A stretch of 64,000 nt of DNA from Flavobacteriaceae bacterium UBA4166 (GCA_002379985.1 DFVG01000016.1:124660-188659); one strand, 5' to 3'. Counted from the stretch's first letter, positions 52,120 to 61,133 are shown. Notes: generated by a model not told the origin, from the sequence alone. A program made the numbers and translations.

Positions 52120-53996
52120 TATGAATGCTTCGGAAAGTTCAAGACGATGGTAGTTCCTTGGGTTTCTTCGGAAGCAATCTCAAGGGTACCACCAATCTCC
52201 CGAGCACGTTTTTTCATATTCAACAACCCGTTACCGGAATCTACCGTTGCCGTATCAAACCCTTTTCCGTTATCTGAAATTTCAATCGTAAGATGTTCAT
52301 TTGCTTCAGAAAAGCGAACCGAAATAGTAGTCGCTCCCGAATATTTCAAAGCATTGTTCACTGCCTCTTGAATGATGCGATATACGTTCATTCCTTTCAC
52401 CGATGAGAAGGTATAATGGGTATCCACCGTGGGAGCGATCACAAATTCAAAATCAATATTAATCGCGGCATTGCGCGCTTTTTCAATAAAGTTTGTGATC
52501 CGTGCCTGTAGGTCTTCAAAGGTAATTTCCTCCTTGTTCATCGCCCAAATGGTATCGCGCAATTCGTAAATGGTAGCACTCGTAAACGTACTAATGCCTA
52601 CCAAACGATCTTTTAGGGCATCACTCATGTCTTTAAAACCATACTTGAGATTGTCAAGACTCGATATGATAAAAGTAAGTTGTGCTCCAATATTGTCATG
52701 TAGATCACGTGATATGCGCAATCGCTGCTCTTGCAATTTATTTTGGGTTTCAATTTTGGCTAGTGCGGTCTTCAATTGGTTTTCCTTCTGGAGTTGTCTA
52801 TTCTTTAATTTTTGCTGTTTGTAAAGCAAATACCCTAATACACCTAGCAATAATGCCAATCCTAAGCTTCCGAAGATAATAATGTTCTTTTGCCGTACCT
52901 CCAGTTCTTTTTCGGTTAATTGAGCTCGCTGTTGTAGGATTTGCGTTTCCTTTTCTGCGGTTTCATATTGCGTTTCCAATTCTTTGGCAGCACGAGCACG
53001 TTCTACTTCAAAAAGCGAATCTTTGATGACGCGAAGCTTATCCAAACTCTCCATCGCTGCGCGATAATTCCCTTGTGCTTTGAAGATCTTATATTCCTCA
53101 TCATAGATCCACTTGTACATTTCAACGTAGTTGGTGCGTTCGGTGTAGACCACACCACTATCTAAATATCGAAGGGCTCGCTGGTATTCTCCAGCAACGT
53201 TTTCGGTCATTCCGCTATTCACGTACAACACGGCCAGTGCATACTCATTATTCAATTTTGAATAGAGATCGAGCCCTATCTGATTGTACTGTCTGGATTT
53301 TGAAATATCACCTGCAAGCAAATAGGCATATCCCATATTTCCCAAAGTAGCGGCGATATCAATAGAATCTAATGGGGGCACGTACGAAAGCACGCGCTCG
53401 TAATAAAACAAGGTGCTATCCGGTTTGTTCAATTCACTAAAAGCCGCCCCAATCAAGTTATTGGCATCGACCATGTCTTTTTCGTATTCGGGATAGGTGT
53501 TCGGACTCTCAGCGATGGTCTTTTTGGCGTAGAAAATAGCTTCTTCGTAATCATGGAACAATCGATGACATTGAGAGATGGAGCGATAGGCGCGGTTCAT
53601 GGCCACATAATCATCAATCTTTTTTGCAGCTTCTACCGACTTAAAATATTGGGCGATAGCTTCGTCATATAAACCTGTTTTTTCCAAATAATACCCCATG
53701 GCATGGTATTGCCCACTCAGTGCTTTAAAGTTGTTGGCTTCGGAAAAAAAGGTTAGCAGTTGATCGGCAACAACGTCTAAGGAATCACGCGCTAACGTCG
53801 TAGAAAAATAAGATTGCTTTCCCTTCAAAAAGGTAATGCGGTCTTCCTCGGTTTTGATTCGTTTCTTCGCTTCAGAAAAATAATAAGCAGACGAATCTGA
53901 AGGAGGCAGGGTCTTATCTAAGAGGTCGTTGATGTCTTGCGCTTGCATTCCGAAGCAGCACAAAAAAACAAGCAAGAAATACGGATTGCGGATCAT
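52119..53996 (-). CDS. TPR-containing sensor histidine kinase 1
   Basis: A 625-residue kinase from the ATG at 53996: signal peptide (MIRNPYFLLVFLCCFGMQAQ), a periplasmic TPR-like sensor (about 25-350), a coiled coil, one transmembrane helix (about 372-392, IIIFGSLGLALLLGVLGYLLY), then HisKA_3 with the phospho-His in ISRDLHDNIGAQLTF (about 430) and a HATPase domain (N box EAVNNALKYSGA, G box SGNGLLNMKKRA). The longer frame to 54074 would overlap the small upstream gene. It is strongly similar to kinase 2, especially in the cytoplasmic half, and lies directly before the response regulator. The signal is unknown. Confidence 0.93.
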   Translation of the reverse strand: MIRNPYFLLVFLCCFGMQAQDINDLLDKTLPPSDSSAYYFSEAKKRIKTEEDRITFLKGKQSYFSTTLARDSLDVVADQLLTFFSEANNFKALSGQYHAMGYYLEKTGLYDEAIAQYFKSVEAAKKIDDYVAMNRAYRSISQCHRLFHDYEEAIFYAKKTIAESPNTYPEYEKDMVDANNLIGAAFSELNKPDSTLFYYERVLSYVPPLDSIDIAATLGNMGYAYLLAGDISKSRQYNQIGLDLYSKLNNEYALAVLYVNSGMTENVAGEYQRALRYLDSGVVYTERTNYVEMYKWIYDEEYKIFKAQGNYRAAMESLDKLRVIKDSLFEVERARAAKELETQYETAEKETQILQQRAQLTEKELEVRQKNIIIFGSLGLALLLGVLGYLLYKQQKLKNRQLQKENQLKTALAKIETQNKLQEQRLRISRDLHDNIGAQLTFIISSLDNLKYGFKDMSDALKDRLVGISTFTSATIYELRDTIWAMNKEEITFEDLQARITNFIEKARNAAINIDFEFVIAPTVDTHYTFSSVKGMNVYRIIQEAVNNALKYSGATTISVRFSEANEHLTIEISDNGKGFDTATVDSGNGLLNMKKRAREIGGTLEIASEETQGTTIVLNFPKHS

Positions 53997-54015
53997 GATA
54001 GGTTTCCGAAAGGTA

Positions 54016-54258
54016 TTATTTAATTTCTTGCTGAACAAGTAGTGCGTCTTCAAGATTATACTGTAGGAAATCATAGCGATCTAACGCAATATGACGTTTG
54101 GCGATTTGTTTTCTTTGAAGGATCAACGTTTTTTGAAGCCTCTCACATTGATGTGAATGCCTTCGTTTGTTGCGTTGCTGATGATACCGAAAATACCACC
54201 ACAACAATACCAAGATAACGATCACCAGAGCACTGATCCATCTAAAGCTATCTACCAT
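54016..54258 (-). CDS. Small membrane protein between the two histidine kinases
   Basis: An 80-residue protein with one N-terminal transmembrane helix (about 8-25, ISALVIVILVLLWWYF) followed by a basic, probably coiled-coil tail (RYHQQRNKRRHSHQ then LQKTLILQRKQIAKRH). Its layout mimics the transmembrane plus linker portion of the neighbouring kinases, but no kinase residues are present. It is 19 bp upstream of kinase 1 and has its own palindromic operator and -7 box, which argues that it is a real gene. It might modulate the kinases; that is inference. No family recognised. Confidence 0.72.
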   Translation of the reverse strand: MVDSFRWISALVIVILVLLWWYFRYHQQRNKRRHSHQCERLQKTLILQRKQIAKRHIALDRYDFLQYNLEDALLVQQEIK

Positions 54259-54276
54259 AGTCGAATTCTAAAAACA

Positions 54277-54325
54277 TAAAGATACGCCCTACACTTTGGG
54301 CTGAATATAGGGCAACTGCCGTAGT
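54277..54325 (-). promoter_or_regulatory. Palindromic operator (copy b) and -7 box of the small protein / kinase 1 operon
   Basis: Minus strand ACTACGGCAGTTGCCCTATA (54306-54325) carries the core TAnnnCAnnTGnnnTA. TATCTTTA (54277-54284) follows after exactly 21 bp and lies 18 bp before the start codon of the small membrane protein. No TTG -33 element is obvious, as expected if a bound activator replaces it. Confidence 0.72.
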
Positions 54326-54326
54326 T

Positions 54327-56387
54327 CTATGTAGGAAATTGAAGACACACCTCAGTGCCGGTTCCAGGCTCGCTTTTAATCACAAGACTACCTTTGAGAT
54401 CTTGGGCTCGCTTTTTCATGTTCTGTAAGCCATTGCCCTCTTTTCTATCGGAAAGATCAAAGCCGGTGCCGTTATCGGCAATGGTCACATAGAATTGGTC
54501 TTTTTCTTTGTGAAGCAATACCTTGACAGAAGTTGCTTCGGCGTATTTCAAGGCATTATTTACCGCCTCCTGAATGATGCGATAGGTATTCATTCCTTGT
54601 ACCGAAGTAAAGGTAAAGTTCGATGGGACTGAAGGATCTATGATAACATTACAGGTAACGCGTTCCTGACTGCGATGCGCCTGGTCAATGAAATTTGCAA
54701 TGCGCGTTTGAAGATCTTCACAAGAAATCTCTTCCTTGTTCATCGCCCAAATGGTATCCCGAAGTTCGTAAATGGTTTGGGTGGTGAATTCGCTAATGGT
54801 GTGTAATTTCTTTCGAACGGTCTGTTCTTCTTTTGGCATTCCGTAGGAAAGATTTTCAATAGAAGACGTCACGAAGGTAAGCTGAGCGCCAATGTTGTCG
54901 TGAAGGTCGCGCGAAATGCGCAATCGCTGCTCTTGAAGTTTGTTCTGGGTTTCAATACGGGCCAAGGCCGTTTTCAATTCGGTTTCACGTTGTAGTTGTC
55001 GGTTTTTAAGCTTTTGCTGATTGTACAAGAGATATCCCAAGAGCCCCAAGATTATTGCGAGTCCGAAACCTCCATACACCAAGGCGTTCTTTTGCTTCAC
55101 TTCCAGTTCTCGTTGCGCAAGGTTAGCACGAGTTTCTGCCAATTGTCGTTCTTTCTTCTCGGTTTCATATTTGGCATCGATCTCTTTAAAGGATCGTTGT
55201 TTTTCTATAGTGAAGAGACTATCGTTTACTTTTTGAAATTTTTCTTGAGCGCGATACGCCTTTTCGAAGTCACCTCGAGACGCATAAAGATTTGCCAAGG
55301 CATCATTAATATATCCTACTTCGGAAAGCATCTCCAAACTATCGGCCTTCGCTTCTAAAGGTTCTAAAGTTTGTAGCGCTTTTTGAGCGGCACCCGACTC
55401 AAAATAGGCGACTCCTAAGGTATAGTGATAATCGAAATCGGTTTCCGCATTAATTCGGTATTTCTCTAACAACCCTTTGCTTGACTCCATCACAGTGATC
55501 GCATCTTCGTAGCGTTCCAGTTCCAGATACAATTTTGCTCTGCGTGTTGCTGCCATTGATTTAGAGGCTTCTAATTCTTTTTCTTCAATAAAAGCATCCA
55601 TCTCGTCGAGCAATGCCAAGGCCTTGTCATAGTTGCCTGCAGCCTGCTCCTTTTGCGCCAGATTTGTATACGCCAAGGGTAAATACTCGGGATAAACCTC
55701 TTTTTCTTTTGAAAAGCTTTCCAGCGCTTTTTCCGCAAAAAATTTCGATCTCTTCGCATCCTCCATGGAACCATAGGTGGCAGATAAGCTGTTATAGATG
55801 GTGCCTTTTATATAGTGAAATTGTGTGGTGTCGGCCATCTTATCTGCTTCTAAGTAAAGTTGTATGGCCTTTGGAAACTCTTCTTGTACGTAATATATAT
55901 TTCCTAAGTTGAGCTTAGCGATGGTAATTCCGAGACTATCGTTAACGGCACGAAACACAGAATCGGCTTTCTTATAATGGTAGATCGCCTCTTTCATGGC
56001 ACCATTTCTATGGGACACCTCTCCCATCTCGCTGTGCAATTTTCCTATGAGTCCGCTGTCTTCCAAAGAGTCTTGTTTCAAGGCAAAAGCAATCCCTTTG
56101 TCGAAATAAAATTGCGCACTATCGGTTTGACCGTTAAACCCTTTTTGGGAGATCAACTTCCGATAAAAATAGCCCTCATCTGCTTGACGATTCAAACGTC
56201 TTGAACGTTTGAGACCGAGTTGTAGCACGCGATTGGCTTCCGCCTCATCAGAATACTTCAATGCCCATGCCTGATCTTTGTACGATTCGATGATGCTATC
56301 CAATGGTGCTTCCTGTGCTTGACCCCCTTCCGAAGTCAAAAGAAACATCAAAGAAGCAAGCCAAAATATGTAACGAGGTTTTATCAA
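54327..56387 (-). CDS. TPR-containing sensor histidine kinase 2
   Basis: A 686-residue paralogue of kinase 1 with a signal peptide (about 1-25, ending GGQAQ), periplasmic TPR repeats (for example AIAKLNLGNIYYVQEEFPKAIQLYLEA and TNLAQKEQAAGNYDKALALLDEM as successive blocks), a coiled coil, a transmembrane helix (about 410-430), HisKA_3 (ISRDLHDNIGAQLTF) and HATPase (EAVNNALKYAEA, GNGLQNMKKRAQ). The start is TTG at 56387; the only nearby ATG, 13 codons in, would remove the basic start of the signal peptide. Both kinases have the phosphorylation motifs intact, so both may feed the one response regulator. Confidence 0.92.
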   Translation of the reverse strand: MIKPRYIFWLASLMFLLTSEGGQAQEAPLDSIIESYKDQAWALKYSDEAEANRVLQLGLKRSRRLNRQADEGYFYRKLISQKGFNGQTDSAQFYFDKGIAFALKQDSLEDSGLIGKLHSEMGEVSHRNGAMKEAIYHYKKADSVFRAVNDSLGITIAKLNLGNIYYVQEEFPKAIQLYLEADKMADTTQFHYIKGTIYNSLSATYGSMEDAKRSKFFAEKALESFSKEKEVYPEYLPLAYTNLAQKEQAAGNYDKALALLDEMDAFIEEKELEASKSMAATRRAKLYLELERYEDAITVMESSKGLLEKYRINAETDFDYHYTLGVAYFESGAAQKALQTLEPLEAKADSLEMLSEVGYINDALANLYASRGDFEKAYRAQEKFQKVNDSLFTIEKQRSFKEIDAKYETEKKERQLAETRANLAQRELEVKQKNALVYGGFGLAIILGLLGYLLYNQQKLKNRQLQRETELKTALARIETQNKLQEQRLRISRDLHDNIGAQLTFVTSSIENLSYGMPKEEQTVRKKLHTISEFTTQTIYELRDTIWAMNKEEISCEDLQTRIANFIDQAHRSQERVTCNVIIDPSVPSNFTFTSVQGMNTYRIIQEAVNNALKYAEATSVKVLLHKEKDQFYVTIADNGTGFDLSDRKEGNGLQNMKKRAQDLKGSLVIKSEPGTGTEVCLQFPT

Positions 56388-56475
56388 AACGCAACCAATA
56401 TAGTGTAAAATTTTTTTTTCTGCCTTTAGTATTTCCGCAGAAAGACTTCAAATAAACATCAGCATAACAACCTAA

Positions 56476-56499
56476 AAAAGGGGCACGATCGCCCCTTTT
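56476..56499 (-). terminator. Terminator after the MORN-repeat gene
   Basis: AAAAGGGGC (56476-56484) pairs with GCCCCTTTT (56491-56499) around a 6-nt loop; read on the minus strand it is followed by more T. It lies about 20 bp after the MORN-protein stop and separates it from kinase 2. Confidence 0.82.
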
Positions 56500-56520
56500 C
56501 AATTGCCGAATATGGTAAGG

Positions 56521-57903
56521 TTATTTCATTGACGTTACTAAAGAACCATTGGACCAAACCCCAATTTGTTGTTTGTAATCTTGATCGTGGTAATACCCGC
56601 GACCCTCGTATTTTCCATTCTTCCAATATCCTCCGTAATATTCTCCTGATTCGAAGAAGAAACGACCCATGCCATCAAATTCGTTATTAGAATTGAACAT
56701 ACCACTGTATTTATCCCCGGACGCAAATGCGTAGGTTCCCATATACATGCGTCCATTCAACCAAAAACCTGTAAATGAATCACCATTGTCCCATTTGTAG
56801 CGACCGTACTTATTCACACAGTCTCCCGCCGTGCAACCGGTAGTGACATTGTTGGTGACAAAGGTATGTGATGTCACCAATTGACCATTACTATAGACAC
56901 CTTGTTCCCAAGTGTCGCCGGTAACGGTGTACCCTTTACCATTAAGCTCTCCGTTAAGGTATTCTCCTACCACATTGTCTTTATTGTCGGCTAGATAAAC
57001 GCCGTAACCTGTCATGTTTCCATTGGACCAATTGCCGATATACTTCCCGATGCCGGTCCATTTGTACATTCCGTAGCCATCTTTCTTTCCATTCTTCCAA
57101 AAGCCATCATAATAGCCATTATCATCTTCCCATTTTCCCCATCCGTTCTGACAATCTCCTGAAACGCAACCCGAGCCGGAAACCGAATTATTGGCCATGG
57201 TAACAGGAGTATAGACAAAAGAAGCCATGGTGTAATAGCCAGGTAAGGTATACGTGTGAACCCCGTTGATATCTACCGTCATATCGTTTCCAACCTTTTT
57301 AGGGGTGGCAACAGAGTAATCGATAGGTCTTCCTTCTTTGATAATTCCATATTCTCCTTTGGTGGCATCTCGATACCAGTAGGTGTGGTTGCTGGAAGCA
57401 GGTAACTTGATACTATTTTGAGCTGCAAAGGTAGAATGAGATCGAATGTTTGGGAGACGATACGTAGCGCCTAGTTCAGGTTGGTAGTAGATATAATCAC
57501 CATTGATATTGCTGAATGGTCCCGAATTATACTCATCATCCACATAATGCACAAAAGAATACGGATTGGTAAAGTAAAAGCTGTTTCCTACATTCTGCTG
57601 TAGCAAAATGGCCTTTCCTGTACTGCCTTCTGCAGCATTTTTAAAATCAGCAAGCAAATAAACATTTCGATTTGTCTTATCGAGAACGCCCAAGGTATCG
57701 GTCTTTAGATATTTGAGGTCTACGGTATTGCTTAGCACATTTCCGCTCGCGTCTTTAAGGGTGTAGTAAATGCCTTGCTTGGTCCACGACGGACCGGTAA
57801 TTCTAGTGTTGTTAGTACCGGGTCTGTTGGGTGTTGAAGGGGGTGAGACCTGTGCTACCAGACTTACAGAACACAGTAATAATAGGGTGTATAATAATCT
57901 CAT
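56521..57903 (-). CDS. Exported MORN-repeat protein
   Basis: A 460-residue protein from the ATG at 57903, whose first residues form a signal peptide (MRLLYTLLLLCSVSLVAQ). The middle (about 40-210) is a Tyr/Asn-rich beta region without a recognised family. The C-terminal half (about 225-450) has at least six MORN-type repeats, such as GYYDGFWKNGKKDGYGMYKW, GKYIGNWSNGNMTGYGVYLA and GEYYGGYWKNGKYEGRGYY. Two SGCVSGDCQNGWGKW/TGCTAGDCVNKYGRY segments contain paired cysteines. MORN repeats are usually cytoplasmic; export is less usual. It lies 69 bp downstream of the small lipoprotein gene and may share its promoter. Confidence 0.82.
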   Translation of the reverse strand: MRLLYTLLLLCSVSLVAQVSPPSTPNRPGTNNTRITGPSWTKQGIYYTLKDASGNVLSNTVDLKYLKTDTLGVLDKTNRNVYLLADFKNAAEGSTGKAILLQQNVGNSFYFTNPYSFVHYVDDEYNSGPFSNINGDYIYYQPELGATYRLPNIRSHSTFAAQNSIKLPASSNHTYWYRDATKGEYGIIKEGRPIDYSVATPKKVGNDMTVDINGVHTYTLPGYYTMASFVYTPVTMANNSVSGSGCVSGDCQNGWGKWEDDNGYYDGFWKNGKKDGYGMYKWTGIGKYIGNWSNGNMTGYGVYLADNKDNVVGEYLNGELNGKGYTVTGDTWEQGVYSNGQLVTSHTFVTNNVTTGCTAGDCVNKYGRYKWDNGDSFTGFWLNGRMYMGTYAFASGDKYSGMFNSNNEFDGMGRFFFESGEYYGGYWKNGKYEGRGYYHDQDYKQQIGVWSNGSLVTSMK

Positions 57904-57972
57904 AATGAAAGAATTTGGTAACGTGAAAATAATATTTTTTTGTAGTGAATAAAAATTCATGAATACCCGCCG

Positions 57973-58368
57973 CTATGAATTAGGACGCGTTGATTTTTCT
58001 ATCGGAAAGGTCTTGATGGTATCAAACGTTGCATTGCAAAGGTCAAAATGGATGGTTTCTCCTTCGAAGACTTTTTCAGAGAGCAGCATGCCTAGGGCTT
58101 TAAAACTAACTTCCATGCTCTTATCGCTTTCAATTCCTTCCTGCACAACCATTCGAAAATGATAGATAGAATCGCGTGTAATTTGCACCGACTTAGGGGA
58201 TCCGTCGGTAAATCCTATTTCTTGGAGATAAGCACCGGTTGCATCTGCCTTTTCTTTTAAGGCCTCTTCGGTGTAATGAACATCTGTGCCGTCGTAGGTA
58301 ACCTTTTCTCCGTAGCCGGAGCAAGCGACCATGGCAACACAGCAAAATAGCAGTATGAAATATCTCAT
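57973..58368 (-). CDS. Small predicted lipoprotein, unknown function
   Basis: A 131-residue protein from the ATG at 58368: MRYFILLFCCVAMVACSG is a lipoprotein signal with lipobox VAC. The mature part is mixed alpha/beta (EEALKEKADATGAYLQEIGF, SPKSVQITRDSIYHFRMVV, GETIHFDLCNATFDTIKTF). I do not recognise the family. It is preceded by copy (c) of the palindrome at 53 bp and followed by the MORN-repeat gene. Confidence 0.75.
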   Translation of the reverse strand: MRYFILLFCCVAMVACSGYGEKVTYDGTDVHYTEEALKEKADATGAYLQEIGFTDGSPKSVQITRDSIYHFRMVVQEGIESDKSMEVSFKALGMLLSEKVFEGETIHFDLCNATFDTIKTFPIEKSTRPNS

Positions 58369-58391
58369 AATTATGGTTTTTAAGTGTAGGA

Positions 58392-58440
58392 TAAAAGTCA
58401 CAAAAATTGCCCTGCGAAGAAATAGGGCATTTGCACTATT
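58392..58440 (-). promoter_or_regulatory. Palindromic operator (copy c) and weak -7 box upstream of the small lipoprotein
   Basis: Minus strand AATAGTGCAAATGCCCTATT (58421-58440) carries the core TAnnnCAnnTGnnnTA. After exactly 21 bp comes GACTTTTA (58392-58399), the weakest of the five -7 boxes. A GCCCT/AGGGC hairpin followed by a T-run overlaps the site and could end transcription of the membrane-protein gene upstream. Confidence 0.58.
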
Positions 58441-59165
58441 TATTCTGAAAAACGCTCCAGCTCCTTTTTCATCTTTTCAAAATCCGCAGGCTCCTTCGTG
58501 AGTTTTTGAGCCACGGTTTGCAAGGCCTTACTATCTTTCCGAAGCGCAACCATAACGAGATCCACACACAATCTAAACAAAATCAAGAGCACGGCAGTGG
58601 CCGTTCCGGCTTGGAGGATCACAAAAAAGAACCCTCCCAAGATCACGGCGAATTGTTGCACGAAAATTCTAACATAGGGTTTCATGAACAGTTCACTCGA
58701 ACTGTATTCCTTATGGCGTTGGGGCTGAATAAAATTTGTAATGAAATACGTGAAATTGGTAATTACGATTGAGGCCAACACCGGTACCATTCCCGGATGT
58801 CGAAAGGCATAGCTATAGTTTTCAATTAAATTAAAGCCGCTAGTGATCTCCGGAATAGCCCCTTCAAAAAAACCAAACATAAAAATCGACTGAATGGCCA
58901 CAAAAAAACCGTAATGAATGATAAAGAAGAGGATCAGTCCGATGCCTTGAGGTTGTGGCTTGCTTGTTGGCTTCGAAGTCTTTCCATAGCGGTTTACCAT
59001 CGCTAGTTTTATCACATGCAGGATACCGATAATGATGGTTTCAAGAAAGTAAGCCAATAACACGGTGAGCGCATCCACCACTCCAAATGCCACCAATACC
59101 GCAAAGAACAGCGCCTGTGCCCAAACAATGCTATTGAATTTATTAGGAAGTAAAATCGATTTCAT
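58440..59165 (-). CDS. Multi-pass membrane protein (DUF6498-like)
   Basis: A 241-residue integral membrane protein with five or six hydrophobic helices (for example IVWAQALFFAVLVAFGVVDALTVLLAYFLETI, IGLILFFIIHYGFFVAIQSIF and FAVILGGFFFVILQAGTATAVLLIL as successive segments) and a charged cytoplasmic tail (KEPADFEKMKKELERF). It resembles what I recall as DUF6498, with low certainty; no function is known. The start at 59165 is chosen because the longer frame to 59231 runs through the terminator of the upstream gene. Confidence 0.7.
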   Translation of the reverse strand: MKSILLPNKFNSIVWAQALFFAVLVAFGVVDALTVLLAYFLETIIIGILHVIKLAMVNRYGKTSKPTSKPQPQGIGLILFFIIHYGFFVAIQSIFMFGFFEGAIPEITSGFNLIENYSYAFRHPGMVPVLASIVITNFTYFITNFIQPQRHKEYSSSELFMKPYVRIFVQQFAVILGGFFFVILQAGTATAVLLILFRLCVDLVMVALRKDSKALQTVAQKLTKEPADFEKMKKELERFSE

Positions 59166-59180
59166 TGGTAACGAAGGTAT

Positions 59181-59208
59181 TAAAAAAGCCCCATCAGGTG
59201 ATGGGGCT
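59181..59208 (-). terminator. Terminator after the PQQ-propeller protein gene
   Basis: AGCCCCATCA (59187-59196) and TGATGGGGCT (59199-59208) form a strong G/C-rich stem; on the minus strand it is followed by TTTTTTA. It lies about 36 bp after the stop of the gene at 59245 and upstream of the start of the next. Confidence 0.88.
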
Positions 59209-59244
59209 TGTGCTTCACAAGAAGCTTCCATCTAACTTGGTTAG

Positions 59245-61110
59245 TTAACGGGTAAGGTCGTAGGCGAAAATACTGTTGTTGTCTGCTTTATAATACAACA
59301 CACCTCCTACTTCGTCTACTTGATATTCTGGTTTCTTATCTTTAAGAACAATCTCTTTTTCCAAAGCGCCCGTGTCCTTATTTAATTTCACAAGGCCAAC
59401 ACCATCCTCTAATTTGGTTAAAACAAATTGTGCATTCGCCGTAGCCGCTGTGGCTTTAAAGCGCTTCAACATTTCTGCTACTGAAGCTCCGGATGCTGCG
59501 GCTAATCCGCCTGCTAAATTGGATTGGCGATCAGCGAGATCATCATACTTCGCTATCCGATTTTGTACTGAAGCATTAGCGGCTGCCGCTGCACCTGCAG
59601 CACTCGCCACAGCGGTAACACCCGCTAAGATGGCTCCCATAGCACTTTTTCCGGGTGCGCGATAGTATTCATGCCAATTGGTACTTCCGCCACTGTCGAG
59701 CATCATCATGTTCTGATCGCTGGTTAGCAAGATCCCTCCGGAACGGATTTCAATGCCGGTAGGCGCTTCTTTTCCGTCAAACTTTGATTCCGCTAGTTCC
59801 GTCACTTCACTGGTATTGGCATCAATCGCATATAAGGTTTCGTCGGCACTGATCAAATAGCGATTGTTGGCTTTATCGAACGTGGAAGAAATAGCATCCG
59901 CACGCTTGTATTTTAATGGCTTCTTCCATACTTGCTCTCCGGTATTTAAATTCACGATGTTAGCATCTTCGGAAGTGATATAGATCAATCCCTGAGGGGT
60001 TTCGGCCATAGTGAGAATATTCTCGCCTGTCTTTAATGGCTTTTTAAACAGCGTGTTTCCGTCGTACGAAATCTTATTGATTCCTCCTTCGTGAATTCCG
60101 AAGAGAATTCCGTCTTCCATAATATAAAAATGCTGTACGTATCCTTTGGTTTTTGGGGCTTTATCCCAGAGATCTTCACCGTTCTTTGCATCTAGCATCG
60201 CGATTTTAGATTCTGAACTTCCTGCTAAAATTCCTTTTCCTTGGTTATAGGTATTACTTACAATCGCCAAGCCCTGCGGAAGAATTTCAAAATTGGTCAC
60301 GACTCCTTTTACTTTTTGCTCATCTTCCCATAGTTCGGCTCCATTGGTTCCCACTTTATGGATCTTGGTGTTGTTGCCATTGGGATGTACCTCAAAAGCG
60401 TAGATCTCCGTCTCGGTTTCGTCTGTAACCATCCAATTCACATTCTTCATTTTGTTATCCCAGAGGATTTCACCAGTTTGTGCTTTTTTAGCAACCAACC
60501 CTTGTGCCGTAGGCACGATGAGGTAATCCTTCAGCAACAAGGGACGCCCGGTAACGCTATAGTTTTTTGCAATCCCTACGCGGTCTGGATCCCCTAGGTT
60601 AAAGCGATAATCCTCTTGCCCTGTATTGAGATCATACACGGCTACTTGTGTTGCATATTTTTCTTTCGCACGACGTTGGCCACTAACCACGAGCTTATTT
60701 TGTGGCATCATGACATCGCAAGTGGTCACCATTTTCCAACCATTATCTTCTGTACTGAATAATTTCTTTCCAGAGATATAATCAATCACAGCCTTCTTAG
60801 TACTGATACTGGCAAACCCGGTTTGGCCCACCATCACGTAAGGCGCATTGGGAACAAAGAATAGTTCTTCAGGTTTTACGCGCCCGTAGTCAGTAAAGTT
60901 AAAGAGCAGTTCGTTAGATCCGGGCTTAATTCCTACCAAGCCATCGTTGGTAGCTACCACAAGGGTTCCTCCTTGGGTCAAGGTCATTTCATTGATCTTC
61001 GCGCCTACATCGTAGCGAAAATCGGGTGTTTCGGCCTTTTGAGACCAAACAAAACTTGTGGATACTGTAAATAGTATCAAGAGGTTTCTAAGTGTGTTTT
61101 GTATATTCAT
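59245..61110 (-). CDS. Exported PQQ-like beta-propeller protein with Ala/Gly-rich insert
   Basis: A 621-residue protein from the ATG at 61110 with a signal peptide (about 1-24, ending FVWSQ). The main part (about 30-480) is a beta-propeller of PQQ/BamB-like repeats (GQEDYRFNLGDP, TGEILWDNKMK, NGEDLWDKAPK, TGEQVWKKPLK). At about 490-575 a hydrophobic Ala/Gly-rich stretch (MGAILAGVTAVASAAGAAAA, then LAGGLAAASGASVAEML) interrupts the fold, followed by a last propeller-like segment. The role is unknown; scaffolding or signal sensing in the periplasm is possible. Copy (d) of the palindrome lies 52 bp upstream, and a strong terminator follows. Confidence 0.78.
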   Translation of the reverse strand: MNIQNTLRNLLILFTVSTSFVWSQKAETPDFRYDVGAKINEMTLTQGGTLVVATNDGLVGIKPGSNELLFNFTDYGRVKPEELFFVPNAPYVMVGQTGFASISTKKAVIDYISGKKLFSTEDNGWKMVTTCDVMMPQNKLVVSGQRRAKEKYATQVAVYDLNTGQEDYRFNLGDPDRVGIAKNYSVTGRPLLLKDYLIVPTAQGLVAKKAQTGEILWDNKMKNVNWMVTDETETEIYAFEVHPNGNNTKIHKVGTNGAELWEDEQKVKGVVTNFEILPQGLAIVSNTYNQGKGILAGSSESKIAMLDAKNGEDLWDKAPKTKGYVQHFYIMEDGILFGIHEGGINKISYDGNTLFKKPLKTGENILTMAETPQGLIYITSEDANIVNLNTGEQVWKKPLKYKRADAISSTFDKANNRYLISADETLYAIDANTSEVTELAESKFDGKEAPTGIEIRSGGILLTSDQNMMMLDSGGSTNWHEYYRAPGKSAMGAILAGVTAVASAAGAAAAANASVQNRIAKYDDLADRQSNLAGGLAAASGASVAEMLKRFKATAATANAQFVLTKLEDGVGLVKLNKDTGALEKEIVLKDKKPEYQVDEVGGVLYYKADNNSIFAYDLTR

Positions 61111-61133
61111 GTGTTTGAAGTTTAATCTGATAT

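Noticed and set aside
2004..56056. Heptamer GAGTCCG/CGGACTC seen about 30 times
   Set aside because: Enrichment is modest, and most copies are read as Gly-Leu (GGA CTC) on the coding strand, so coding content is a sufficient explanation without a proper statistical test.
56495..56515. CAATTGCCGAATAT resembling half of the five-copy palindrome
   Set aside because: Only one half-site matches, no -7 box follows at 21 bp, and it lies between a stop codon and a terminator.
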